A stretch of 64,000 nucleotides of DNA, from positions 1 through 64,000 of the forward strand of contig CAVWBA010000003.1 in NCBI GenBank assembly GCA_963753135.1, in the 5' to 3' direction. Below the pieces are notes generated by a model. The model made no database searches. It was not told where the DNA came from and saw only the letters and a program-made list of their open reading frames with translations. Below, in pieces: positions 45,240 to 53,323 of this stretch. Each line of letters starts with the position of its first letter. The first letter of the stretch is position 1. The position numbers and the translations under genes were made by a program. The stretch comes from Roseiarcus sp963753135 (GTDB lineage Bacteria; Pseudomonadota; Alphaproteobacteria; Rhizobiales; Beijerinckiaceae).

Positions 45240-46826
45240 TCAATTCTGCTGCCGACGCAAAAAAGCCGGGATGTCGAGATGATCGTCTTCCGACAGCGGA
45301 GGACGGGGAATGGCCCGGCTGTGCGGGTCAAACGCGCTCGGGGGACGCGACGGCTGCGGGCGGGGCTGAGCGCGGCCAAGGTCGGCCGGAGGCACGACAT
45401 GGGGCCGCTGAAGCGGAGTCACCGGCGCAGGCGGCGCCGCGGCGTTCGCTGCGGGCGCGGCCTCGCCATCGTGCCGCGTGATGCCGAATGCGGCCAGTTT
45501 CTCAAGCAGCGACCGGCGGCGCGTTTCAGGCGCGGGAAGGCCGTTTTGCGCGTCCCGCATCGCGCGCAGCTGGTTCTGCGCCACCTGCGGCAGGTCCTCG
45601 ATCTGCGGCATGCGAGGCGCCCGAGCCGCCGGCTGTTCCGGCGCGGGCGGAATGAATTCCTCCTGCTCCGGTTCATCCGTTTCGAAGCGGGCCTCGATCG
45701 GGTCCGGGAAACTGGGGACGGCCGCGACAGCCTCTTCCTGCATCGCCGGGTCGGGCTGGGCCAGCGCCGGGCGAGCCGGACGCGCCGGCGAGAAGGTGCG
45801 CGGGCGGGCGAAGGCTTCCGCCCTCGGCTGGGCGCTGACCGGCTCGATCTGTTCGATCGCCTCCTGATCGATGCCGGTGGCCACGACGGAAACGCGCACC
45901 ACCCCATCGAGCGCCGAATCGAAGGTTGCGCCAAGGATGATGTTGGCCTCCTCGTCGACCTCCTGACGGATGCGGCTCGCCGCCTCGTCGACTTCGTACA
46001 ATGTGAGGTCGTTGCCGCCGGTGATCGAGATCAGGAGGCCCCGCGCCCCGCGCATCGAGGTCTCGTCGAGCAGCGGATTGGCGATCGCCGCTTCGGCGGC
46101 CTGCACCGCCCGCTTGTCGCCCGCCGCTTCGCCGGTGCCCATCATCGCCTTGCCCATTTCGCTCATGATCGAGCGGACGTCGGCGAAATCAAGGTTGATA
46201 AGCCCTTCCTTCACCATCAGGTCGGTGATGCAGGCGACGCCGGAATAGAGAACCTGGTCGGCCATGGCGAAGGCGTCGGCGAAGGTCGTCTTTTCGTTGG
46301 CGACGCGGAACAGGTTCTGGTTCGGGATGATGATCAGCGTGTCGACCGCCTTCTGCAGGTCGTTGATCCCGGTCTCGGCAATCTTCATCCGCCGGCCGCC
46401 CTCGAAATGGAACGGCTTGGTGACAACGCCGACGGTGAGAATGCCCATTTCCCGCGCGGCCCTGGCGATGACCGGCGCGGCGCCGGTGCCGGTGCCCCCG
46501 CCCATGCCGGCGGTGACGAACACCATATGCGCCCCGGCGAGGTGATCGCGGATCTCCTCGGAGGCTTCCTCCGCGGCCGCCTTGCCGACTTCGGGCTTCG
46601 ATCCGGCGCCGAGGCCCTCGGTCACCTGAAGACCCATCTGGATGATGCGCTCGGCGCGCGACGACGTCAGCGCCTGCGCGTCGGTGTTGGCGACGATGAA
46701 GTCGACGCCCGAGAGGCCCGATACGATCATGTTGTTGACCGCGTTGCCGCCGGCGCCGCCGACGCCGCAGACCATGATGCGGGGCTTCAATTCCCTCAGT
46801 TCCGGCGCCTTCAGATTGATCGACAT
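45240..46826 (-). CDS. ftsZ: Cell division protein FtsZ
   Basis: A 528-residue tubulin-like GTPase that forms the division ring. The signature GGGTGTG is at residues 109-115, with the T7 loop NLDFADVRSIMSEMGKAMMG near residue 215. The GTPase body ends about residue 320. A Pro/Arg/Ala-rich linker of roughly 190 residues then leads to the C-terminal contact peptide DDHLDIPAFLRRQQN that binds FtsA. Such a long linker is typical of alphaproteobacteria. ATG 46826 gives the standard MSINLKAPELRELKPRIMV start; the frame to 46889 is not needed. ftsA lies 96 bp upstream. Confidence 0.97.
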   Translation of the reverse strand: MSINLKAPELRELKPRIMVCGVGGAGGNAVNNMIVSGLSGVDFIVANTDAQALTSSRAERIIQMGLQVTEGLGAGSKPEVGKAAAEEASEEIRDHLAGAHMVFVTAGMGGGTGTGAAPVIARAAREMGILTVGVVTKPFHFEGGRRMKIAETGINDLQKAVDTLIIIPNQNLFRVANEKTTFADAFAMADQVLYSGVACITDLMVKEGLINLDFADVRSIMSEMGKAMMGTGEAAGDKRAVQAAEAAIANPLLDETSMRGARGLLISITGGNDLTLYEVDEAASRIRQEVDEEANIILGATFDSALDGVVRVSVVATGIDQEAIEQIEPVSAQPRAEAFARPRTFSPARPARPALAQPDPAMQEEAVAAVPSFPDPIEARFETDEPEQEEFIPPAPEQPAARAPRMPQIEDLPQVAQNQLRAMRDAQNGLPAPETRRRSLLEKLAAFGITRHDGEAAPAANAAAPPAPVTPLQRPHVVPPADLGRAQPRPQPSRPPSAFDPHSRAIPRPPLSEDDHLDIPAFLRRQQN

Positions 46827-46889
46827 GCTAGCCTCATTGGTTGGACGCCCGCCGGCGCCGATTGGAATGCGTGTTTTCCCTTCACCCAC

Positions 46890-46910
46890 GCGCTCGCCTT
46901 CGGCGAGCGC
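46890..46910 (-). other. 9-bp hairpin between ftsA and ftsZ
   Basis: GCGCTCGCC pairs exactly with GGCGAGCGC around a TTC loop. It lacks a following U-run on the minus strand, so it is more likely an RNA processing or stability element than a terminator. Confidence 0.4.
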
Positions 46911-46922
46911 CTCATACGCGCC

Positions 46923-48239
46923 TTAAAAACTGTCCTTGAGCCACCGCCCCACCCGCTTGGCGTAGCCCACGTCACCCTGATGATGGGCGCCGTGCGAGCG
47001 TGTGGGTGCGAAATATTCGAGCCCCGCCATTTGCGGATAGACCATGAGGCCGACCGCCGCGGCGAAGGACGGGCTCTTGCCGGATTCGGGCAAGCCTTCG
47101 ATCCCAAGCGGCCGCCCGACGCGGGCCTGGCTCGAAAGCGTCGTGCGCGCCAGTTCCGGCAGCCCGGTGAGCTGACAGGCGCCTCCGGTCATCACCAGCC
47201 TGCGGCCGGCCTGGGCGGCGTAGCCGGAGGCCTTGAGCCGGTCGCGCACCAGTTCGAGGATCTCCTCCACCCGCGGACGGATGATTCGCACGAGCTCCGA
47301 CTTCGGCAGATGGCTTGGATGATCGTGGTCGTCGCCGAGCCGCTGAACGGTGATCGTTTCGCGGTCGTCGGACGGCGAGGCGATGCAGGCCCCGTACAGG
47401 GTCTTCAGGCGTTCGGCGTCGCTGACCGAAACATTGAGTCCGCGGGCGACGTCCCGTGTCACGTGGACGCCGCCGAGGGCGACCGCGTCGACATGAATGA
47501 GCCGCCCGCCGGAGAACACCCCGACGGTCGTCGAGCCGCCGCCCAAATCGACAACCGCGGCGCCAAGCTCCGCCTCGTCGTCCACCAGCGTCGACAGGCC
47601 TGCGGCGTAAGGCGTCGCCACCATCGCCTCGACTCGCAGATGGCAGCGTTCGATGACCAGCATCAGGTTGCGGGCGGCGGCCGAGTCGCATGTGGCGAGA
47701 TGAAGATCGACGCCAAGTTCGTGGCCGACCATGCCTTTCGGATCGCGCACATCCTTGGTCGAGTCGAGGCGGAAGGCGGTCGGAAGCGCGTGCAGGATTG
47801 TTCGCCCGGGCTCGGCATTCACCACGGCTGCAGCTTCGAGCACGTGATGGACGTCGTGCTCAGCCACGGTCTTGCCGCGCAACTTCACGTCCGCGCCGTG
47901 GCGACGCGAGGTAAGCCGGCCGCCGGACATGTTGATGATGACTCCGCCGACCTCGACGCCGGCCATGCGCTCGGCCGCGTCAATGGCCAGGCGCGCGGCA
48001 TGCTCGGCCGCCTGAAGATCGACGATCGCGCCGGCCTTGACGCCGCTCGAACGCTGATGGCCGATGCCCAGCACCTTGCATCGGTGGGTTCGCCCGCGCA
48101 GCGCCTCGGACGGCTCCATCGGAGTCAAACGGGCGATCAGGCACACGATTTTGGAGGCGCCAATGTCGAGCACCGAGAGAATGGCGCTCTTGCGGGCCGG
48201 AATCTGGCGCATTCGGGGAGCGAGCGATCTCAGGCTCAT
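46923..48239 (-). CDS. ftsA: Cell division protein FtsA
   Basis: A 438-residue actin-like ATPase that tethers FtsZ to the membrane. Phosphate-binding segments are LSVLDIGASKIVCLIARL near the start and AAVVDLGGGSTTVGVFSGGRL in the middle, with VVMTGGACQLTGLPELA-type adenosine motif (RLVMTGGACQLTGLPE). The C-terminus ends GRWLKDSF, the amphipathic membrane-targeting helix. The ATG overlaps the ftsQ stop by four bases, so they are translationally coupled. Confidence 0.96.
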   Translation of the reverse strand: MSLRSLAPRMRQIPARKSAILSVLDIGASKIVCLIARLTPMEPSEALRGRTHRCKVLGIGHQRSSGVKAGAIVDLQAAEHAARLAIDAAERMAGVEVGGVIINMSGGRLTSRRHGADVKLRGKTVAEHDVHHVLEAAAVVNAEPGRTILHALPTAFRLDSTKDVRDPKGMVGHELGVDLHLATCDSAAARNLMLVIERCHLRVEAMVATPYAAGLSTLVDDEAELGAAVVDLGGGSTTVGVFSGGRLIHVDAVALGGVHVTRDVARGLNVSVSDAERLKTLYGACIASPSDDRETITVQRLGDDHDHPSHLPKSELVRIIRPRVEEILELVRDRLKASGYAAQAGRRLVMTGGACQLTGLPELARTTLSSQARVGRPLGIEGLPESGKSPSFAAAVGLMVYPQMAGLEYFAPTRSHGAHHQGDVGYAKRVGRWLKDSF

Positions 48240-49234
48240 GGCTGGGCGCCCTTCTTGGCCGTGTGGGCTTCCGCCCAGGCGGAGGCCGCATCTTCGGTCA
48301 ACCGGACGAACACCCGGCCTGGAACGCGGAAGTCGAACGCCAGCGCGTCCTTTTCCAGAATCCGGGATTGGCGTTGAAGGGTGAGAAGCTCCGCGATCGC
48401 GGCTTGAGGATTGTCCTCGGGCAGCTTTATGTCGACGCCGGACTTCAGCCGGAGATTCCAGCGGCGCTGGCCGACGAACACGCCCGCCTCGACGCGGGGC
48501 TTCAGTTCGTCCATCGCGTCCAAGAGGCCGACATATTCGCGCACGCGCGCGTTCGCGCCTTCGCCGACCACAAACGGCAGACCGGCGTAGCGGTCGTCGA
48601 CATCTCCGTCGATCGGCGCCCCGTCGGCGGCGATTGCGCTCACGTCTCCATCCCTTTGCCAGACCGCGTAGGGCGTGCGCTCGACGATCTCGATGACGAC
48701 CTGGTTGGGGTAGAGCTTGCGGACGCTCGCCCGGCTGATGAGCGGATCGGCCTCGAGCCGCGCCTTCGCGTCGGCCACATCAAAAAACGGCAAGGACCGG
48801 CTCGCGTCGATGCCGGCGATGGCGAGGATCCTGGACTCGCTCATATGCGTCGCGCCGGAAACCGTCACCACCGCGACGCCAAGGCCAAGCGATCGCCCGA
48901 GCCAATCGCCGGCATGGCTCGCTTGCGCCATGACCCCATCGAGCTGGCCGCCCCGCGCGGCCCCAAAAACCGCCGCGGCGAGGAGGACGAAGAGCGTCAG
49001 CGCGACATCGAGTTTATGCGGCGCGGGCCGGTCCAGCCGAACGCGCCAGCTCAGCGACGCTCTCGCCGCCCGTTCGGCGCGGAGCATGACCTTGGGCGGG
49101 GACGCTTCGGGCGCAGCCGCGGCGAGGCGCCGCCGCGCCTCCCGACCCCATCCGAGCAATTCGCTCAACCTTCGCACGACCCGTCCTCGCCCGTCCTGCG
49201 GAGATAAGAGTTGGCGCGATTCTCGCCGCGACAA
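48236..49234 (-). CDS. ftsQ: Cell division protein FtsQ
   Basis: A 332-residue bitopic membrane protein. A basic cytosolic N-terminus of about 75 residues precedes one membrane helix (DVALTLFVLLAAAVFGAARGG). The periplasmic POTRA domain follows (VVTVSGATHMSESRILAIAGIDASRSLPFFDV), then the FtsQ beta domain (VEAGVFVGQRRWNLRLKSGVDIKLPED). The start is uncertain: TTG 49234 gives the full cytosolic tail, while ATG 49087 would shorten it by 49 residues. ftsA follows with a four-base overlap. The usual ddl gene upstream is absent; instead a 480-bp gap carries two CtrA-type boxes. Confidence 0.93.
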   Translation of the reverse strand: MSRRESRQLLSPQDGRGRVVRRLSELLGWGREARRRLAAAAPEASPPKVMLRAERAARASLSWRVRLDRPAPHKLDVALTLFVLLAAAVFGAARGGQLDGVMAQASHAGDWLGRSLGLGVAVVTVSGATHMSESRILAIAGIDASRSLPFFDVADAKARLEADPLISRASVRKLYPNQVVIEIVERTPYAVWQRDGDVSAIAADGAPIDGDVDDRYAGLPFVVGEGANARVREYVGLLDAMDELKPRVEAGVFVGQRRWNLRLKSGVDIKLPEDNPQAAIAELLTLQRQSRILEKDALAFDFRVPGRVFVRLTEDAASAWAEAHTAKKGAQP

Positions 49235-49524
49235 CTCAAGGCCAAGAGGCCCCGGCGCGAAGTTGTGCGCCTTATAGTAAATATTCGGTTTAAGACTCCG
49301 CGACGGGATGGCGTACGAGTCGCCCCTCCCGTCTTTTGCGTCATTTTCGCCGAACGTTTGGGAAACGAGAGCGCGGTATTTTGGAGCGATTGGGCGCCGC
49401 GAACGCCCGGACGGCCGTGATTCGCCCCGAGGAGCGCCGCCCGCTCGGTCCGCCGGTCAGTCTCGATGACCGCGAGTGGCTTCATCGCCCGCCGATTCCC
49501 TCAACTTCGCGCACCGACGCAAAG

Positions 49525-49539
49525 TTAAAGCACGATTAA
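49525..49539. promoter_or_regulatory. CtrA-type box (TTAA-N7-TTAA), first
   Basis: TTAAAGCACGATTAA is a perfect match to the binding pattern of the cell-cycle regulator CtrA. It lies 291 bp upstream of the ftsQ start and 10 bp from a second box. Confidence 0.62.
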
Positions 49540-49549
49540 GTCCAAGGGC

Positions 49550-49564
49550 TTAACGATGCGTTAA
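49550..49564. promoter_or_regulatory. CtrA-type box (TTAA-N7-TTAA), second
   Basis: TTAACGATGCGTTAA is also a perfect match. In Caulobacter CtrA controls the ftsQA promoter, so the position fits. The gene on the other side starts at 49715 and could be a target as well. Confidence 0.65.
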
Positions 49565-49714
49565 CCTCAGCGAATCGGGGAGCGGAAAACGGGGCCGCGC
49601 GGCAGCCGACGGTCCATAAGAATTGACCGCCGATTGTCGATAAGAATTAAATTTGCCCCGCTAGCGTCGGCGCGCGCCAGCTCCTGGCGAACCCGGCTCT
49701 ATCGACGGAAGCCA

Positions 49715-50795
49715 ATGTCCGAACAGCTCGACTTTGCGCTCAAGCCCGGGGCCCAGCCGGGCGACAGCGCCTTCTTCCTCAATTCGGGGCGCCATCAGCT
49801 CGCCTTCGATCCCTTTCCCGGCCGCGCCATCGCCCTCGCGTTCCTCGGATCGGCAAACGACCCGGCGGCGGAAGCCGCGCTTGCGGCGCTCGCGGCCAAA
49901 AGGCGCCTGGTCGACGACGGCGAGGCCGCGGTCTTCGCCGTTGTCCGCGAATCCGGTTTGGGGCCGGAAATTGCGCTCGAAGCGCGATTTCCCTCAATCG
50001 TTTTCTTGTGGGACGGCGACGAAATGGCGCGCGCTTTCGGCGCCGACCGGTCCTGGGTCATCCTCGACCCGATGCTGCGCATCGTCGACGTCGCTCCCCT
50101 GGACGACGCCGATCAGGGCGTTCGAGGTTTTGGCGCGACTGTCGCGGCTGAACCCAGCTTGCGCCTACCCCCCGGCGCCCATTCTCACGCTGGCGCATGT
50201 TTTCGAGCCGGAGCTCTGCGCCCATCTCATCACGCAGTTCGAGCGCGACGGGGGCAAGGACACCGGCTTCATGCAGGATCAAGGCGGACGCTCAGTCGAG
50301 ACCTTCGATGGGACGTGGAAACGCCGCCGCGATTGCCATTTGACCGACCGTCCTCTCATCGCCAACTTAAGAGCGCGCATCGCGCGACGGATCTGTCCGG
50401 AGATCAAAAAGGCGTTCCAGATGCGCCCGACCCGGATCGAGCGCGACCTGGTCGCGCGCTACGATTCCGAGACCGGCGGGCATTTCGGCCCTCATCGCGA
50501 CGACACCGGAATCGCGATCGCGCATCGCCGGTTCGCCGCTTCGATCAATCTCAACGCGGATTTCGAGGGCGGCGAGATCTCGTTTCCCGAGTACAGCCCG
50601 CAAACCTTCAAGCCCGCGCCGGGGACCGCGGTCGTTTTCTCCGCCTCCATCCTCCATGAGGTGTCGCGGGTGACGCGCGGACGCCGCTACGTGTTCCTCA
50701 CCTTCCTGTTCGACGAGGAGGCCGAGCGGCTGAGGCAGGCGAATTTGCAAGCCGTCCAGCAGACGCAACGCCAGCCGCAACTGGCGAGCGCGTGA
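49715..50795 (+). CDS. Thioredoxin-like / prolyl 4-hydroxylase-type 2OG-Fe(II) oxygenase fusion, one frame change
   Basis: About 359 residues once corrected. The N-terminal half (GDSAFFLNSGRHQLAFDPFPGR to WVILDPMLRIVDVAPL) looks like a peroxiredoxin-type thioredoxin fold but lacks the catalytic Cys. The C-terminal half is a P4Hc dioxygenase: iron ligands HRD in GGHFGPHRDDTG and a distal His in FSASILHEVSRVTRGRRYVF, with the Arg for 2-oxoglutarate. A one-base gain in the GGG near 50116 breaks the frame; removing it gives DADQAFEVLARLSRLNP. ATG 49715 fits an upstream promoter-like sequence. Likely hydroxylates a protein or peptide side chain; substrate unknown. Confidence 0.82.
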
Positions 50796-50810
50796 GGCCC
50801 GGCGCCGAAA

Positions 50811-52094
50811 CTACCTCGCGCTCGCCTTGGGCCGCGGCCCCCCCGTCGCCCAATCGAGAAGCTCGACCGTGTGGACGACCGGCGTTTTTGTTCCGCTGGC
50901 GATCTGCGTGAGGCAGCCGATATTGCCTGCGGCGATGAGATCGGGCGCGGTCGCGCTTATGTTCGCGACTTTGCGGTCGCGCAGCTTGCGCGCGATCTGC
51001 GGCTGCAGAAGATTGTAGGTGCCGGCGGAGCCGCAGCACAGGTGTCCCTCCGGCGGGTCAAGCACGACGAATTCCGCTTGCCTCAACAGCCGCTTCGGTT
51101 GCTCGCGGATTTGCTGCCCGTGCTGCAGCGAGCAGGCGCTGTGGTAGGCGACGCGCCGTCCCGTCGAGTTGATGGGAGCCTGAAGCCCGATCTCGCTCAT
51201 GAGCTCCGTGACGTCCCGCGTCAGCGAGGAGACGATCTTCGCGGGCTCCGCCAGTTCGGGATCGTTGCGGAACATGAAGCCATAGTCCTTGACCGTCGTT
51301 CCGCATCCGGACGCGTTGATGACGATCGCGTCGAGTCCGCCGCCCGCGATCTCTCTCGTCCAAGCGAGAATGTTGGCGCGGGCATAATCGTGAGCATCCT
51401 GTCCGAGATGGTGGGTGAGCGCGCCGCAGCATCCCGCGCCCTCGGCGACGACAACCTCGCAGCCATGACGGGTCAAGAGCCGGATCGTCGCCTCGTTGAT
51501 CTCAGGCGCGAGAACCTGCTGCGCGCAGCCGCTGAGCAGCGCCACGCGGCGAGAACGCGCGCCCTCGCTCTTGAACACCTGCGGCTGGTCGACCGGCGAA
51601 GCGGACGGCAGCCTCGCGGGGACAAGCGCCAGCGCGGCCCTCAAACGCTCCGGCATGAGCCCCGCGAATGGCGCGCCTAAGCGGCCAAGCCACAGGCTCA
51701 TGCGAAACAACTTCGGGCTCGGCAGCACGATCCCAAAGACGCGCCGCAACAGCCTGTCAAACCACGGCCGCTGATAAGTCTTCTCGATATGGCGCCGGCC
51801 GTGATCGACAAGGTGCATGTAATTGACGCCCGACGGGCAGGTCGTCATGCAGGAGAGGCAGGAGAGGCACCGGTCGACATGCTTGACGACCTCGGGGGTC
51901 GCGGGCGCATCGTTCTCCAGCATCTCCTTGATGAGATAGATGCGTCCCCTCGGGCTGTCGAGCTCGTCGCCGAGCAGCACATAGGTCGGGCAGGTGGCGG
52001 TGCAGAAGCCGCAATGCACGCAGGCGCGCAAGATCTTTTCGGAGGCGCTGACGTCCGGGTCGGCGAGCTGGGCTGCGGTGAAGTTCGTCTGCAT
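50811..52094 (-). CDS. glcF: Glycolate oxidase iron-sulfur subunit
   Basis: A 427-residue subunit carrying two [4Fe-4S] clusters. The ligands are CVHCGFCTATCP and CLSCLSCMTTCP in the N-terminal 100 residues. CCG motifs follow (EGAGCCGALTHH, GHLCCGSAGTY), typical of GlcF and HdrB-like proteins. It passes electrons from the GlcD flavin to the quinone pool. ATG 52094 overlaps the glcE stop by one base. The three genes glcD-glcE-glcF form one operon. Confidence 0.94.
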   Translation of the reverse strand: MQTNFTAAQLADPDVSASEKILRACVHCGFCTATCPTYVLLGDELDSPRGRIYLIKEMLENDAPATPEVVKHVDRCLSCLSCMTTCPSGVNYMHLVDHGRRHIEKTYQRPWFDRLLRRVFGIVLPSPKLFRMSLWLGRLGAPFAGLMPERLRAALALVPARLPSASPVDQPQVFKSEGARSRRVALLSGCAQQVLAPEINEATIRLLTRHGCEVVVAEGAGCCGALTHHLGQDAHDYARANILAWTREIAGGGLDAIVINASGCGTTVKDYGFMFRNDPELAEPAKIVSSLTRDVTELMSEIGLQAPINSTGRRVAYHSACSLQHGQQIREQPKRLLRQAEFVVLDPPEGHLCCGSAGTYNLLQPQIARKLRDRKVANISATAPDLIAAGNIGCLTQIASGTKTPVVHTVELLDWATGGPRPKASAR

Positions 52095-53314
52095 CAGAGA
52101 CCTTCCTGCATGCGTCCGGGATTGAGGACGCCGCGAGGGTCAAACCCTTTCTTCACCCGGGCCGTGAGCTCGGCGAACGCGCCGCTCAAAGGCTCGAAGA
52201 CCGGCACCGAGGCGCGAATGGCTTCCGACGCCACGGCCAGAGTTGCGTGTCCGCCTGCGGAAGCGACCGCGGGACGAACGATGCCCGCGCCGGCGTCCGG
52301 CCCCGCCTCTTCGGGATCGAGGCTCAGCCAGATCAATCCGCCGCCCCAATCGAAGTAAAATTCCGCCGATTGCAGCAGAGACAAAATCGATTGCGCCACG
52401 GAGGGCGCGCGGCTTGGCGTCGGACAGAGGCGCCAAACGATGCGCGATCCTTGGGCGAGAAACGGCTGCACGGCGCCGACCTCGGACCAGAAGGCCTCCG
52501 TCTCCGCTTCGTTGAGACGCGCGCCCCGCCCGACCAGCGCTTCGAGGGCTGTGGTCCGGTAGACGACCGACGGCCGCGGCCCTTCCAAGCGCATAGCCGT
52601 GGCCGCGCCGAGCCCCGCCGCGACAGCGCCGACCTTCGAACGGCGCGCCGCGTGGCCGGGTAAATGCGCGGCGCCGGAAACCTCGAGAGGCGAATTGAGC
52701 GCATCCGCCAACGCAAGGATCGCCACATCGTCGGCAAGACCATGCAGCACGATGGTGCACGCGGTCTCGGGCTTCGGCATGACTTTGACAGTAACCTCGG
52801 TCAGCGCCGACAACGTGCCGTAAGCGCCCGCCTGAAGTTTGCACATGTCGTAGCCGGTGACATTCTTGACCACCTTGCCGCCGGCCTTCCAGATTTCGCC
52901 GAAGCCATTCACGGCGGTAAACCCGAGGACGTAGTCCCGGGCCGAACCGGAGCGCACGCGCCGCGAGCCGGCTAAGTTGCAGGCGATCACGCCGCCCAAG
53001 GTCTGCTCGCCCTCAGCGCCGAGGAGGGCGCGCCAGTCGGGCGGCTCGAAAGCCAGCATCTGACGGTTTTTCGCAAGCTCGGCGTTGATCGAAGCGAGAG
53101 GCTCGCCCGGACGCGCGGTCAAGACCAGTTCGGCCGCTTCGTATTCGACGATTCCTGCGAGCCTCGAAACATCCAGGACATGGTCCGTTTTCATCGGCCG
53201 TCCGAGCGCGCGTTTGGTGCCGCCCGCGACGATTTCAAGCGAATTGCCCTCCGCAACGACCCAGGAGATCATCTCCGCGATTTGCTTCGCGTCTGACGGT
53301 TCAAGCACTGACAC
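52094..53314 (-). CDS. glcE: Glycolate oxidase FAD-binding subunit GlcE
   Basis: A 406-residue subunit with the PCMH-type FAD domain. Seen are VVAEGNSLEIVAGGTKRALG, LTARPGEPLASINAELAKNRQMLAFEPPDW, TLGGVIACNLAGSRRVRSGSARDYVLGFTAVNG and GGKVVKNVTGYDMCKLQAGAYGTLSALTEVTVKV. It pairs with GlcD and GlcF. The glcD stop is 9 bp before its start, and its end overlaps glcF. Confidence 0.94.
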   Translation of the reverse strand: MSVLEPSDAKQIAEMISWVVAEGNSLEIVAGGTKRALGRPMKTDHVLDVSRLAGIVEYEAAELVLTARPGEPLASINAELAKNRQMLAFEPPDWRALLGAEGEQTLGGVIACNLAGSRRVRSGSARDYVLGFTAVNGFGEIWKAGGKVVKNVTGYDMCKLQAGAYGTLSALTEVTVKVMPKPETACTIVLHGLADDVAILALADALNSPLEVSGAAHLPGHAARRSKVGAVAAGLGAATAMRLEGPRPSVVYRTTALEALVGRGARLNEAETEAFWSEVGAVQPFLAQGSRIVWRLCPTPSRAPSVAQSILSLLQSAEFYFDWGGGLIWLSLDPEEAGPDAGAGIVRPAVASAGGHATLAVASEAIRASVPVFEPLSGAFAELTARVKKGFDPRGVLNPGRMQEGL

Positions 53315-53323
53315 GTGCTCGCC

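Larger units (their letters stand above)
49235..49714. other. 480-bp intergenic region upstream of ftsQ and of the hydroxylase fusion
   Basis: Divergent promoter region without a convincing gene. It holds two TTAA-N7-TTAA boxes (49525-49539, 49550-49564), a GAATC site at 49572-49576 and a direct repeat ATAAGAATT (49616-49624 and 49640-49648). TTGACC (49623-49628) and ATTAAA (49646-49651) are 17 bp apart and could be a plus-strand promoter for the hydroxylase gene. Confidence 0.55.

Noticed and set aside
45240..46889. Longer FtsZ starting at 46889
   Set aside because: The added 21 residues are not part of any FtsZ. ATG 46826 gives the standard N-terminus.
46890..46910. Terminator between ftsA and ftsZ
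   Set aside because: The hairpin is perfect but has no U-run, and ending transcription before ftsZ in this operon would be unlikely. Listed only as a hairpin.
44958..48377. An 1139-codon plus-strand open frame across ftsZ and ftsA
   Set aside because: It mirrors ftsZ and ftsA on the minus strand, has no family features, and is a shadow of their codon bias.
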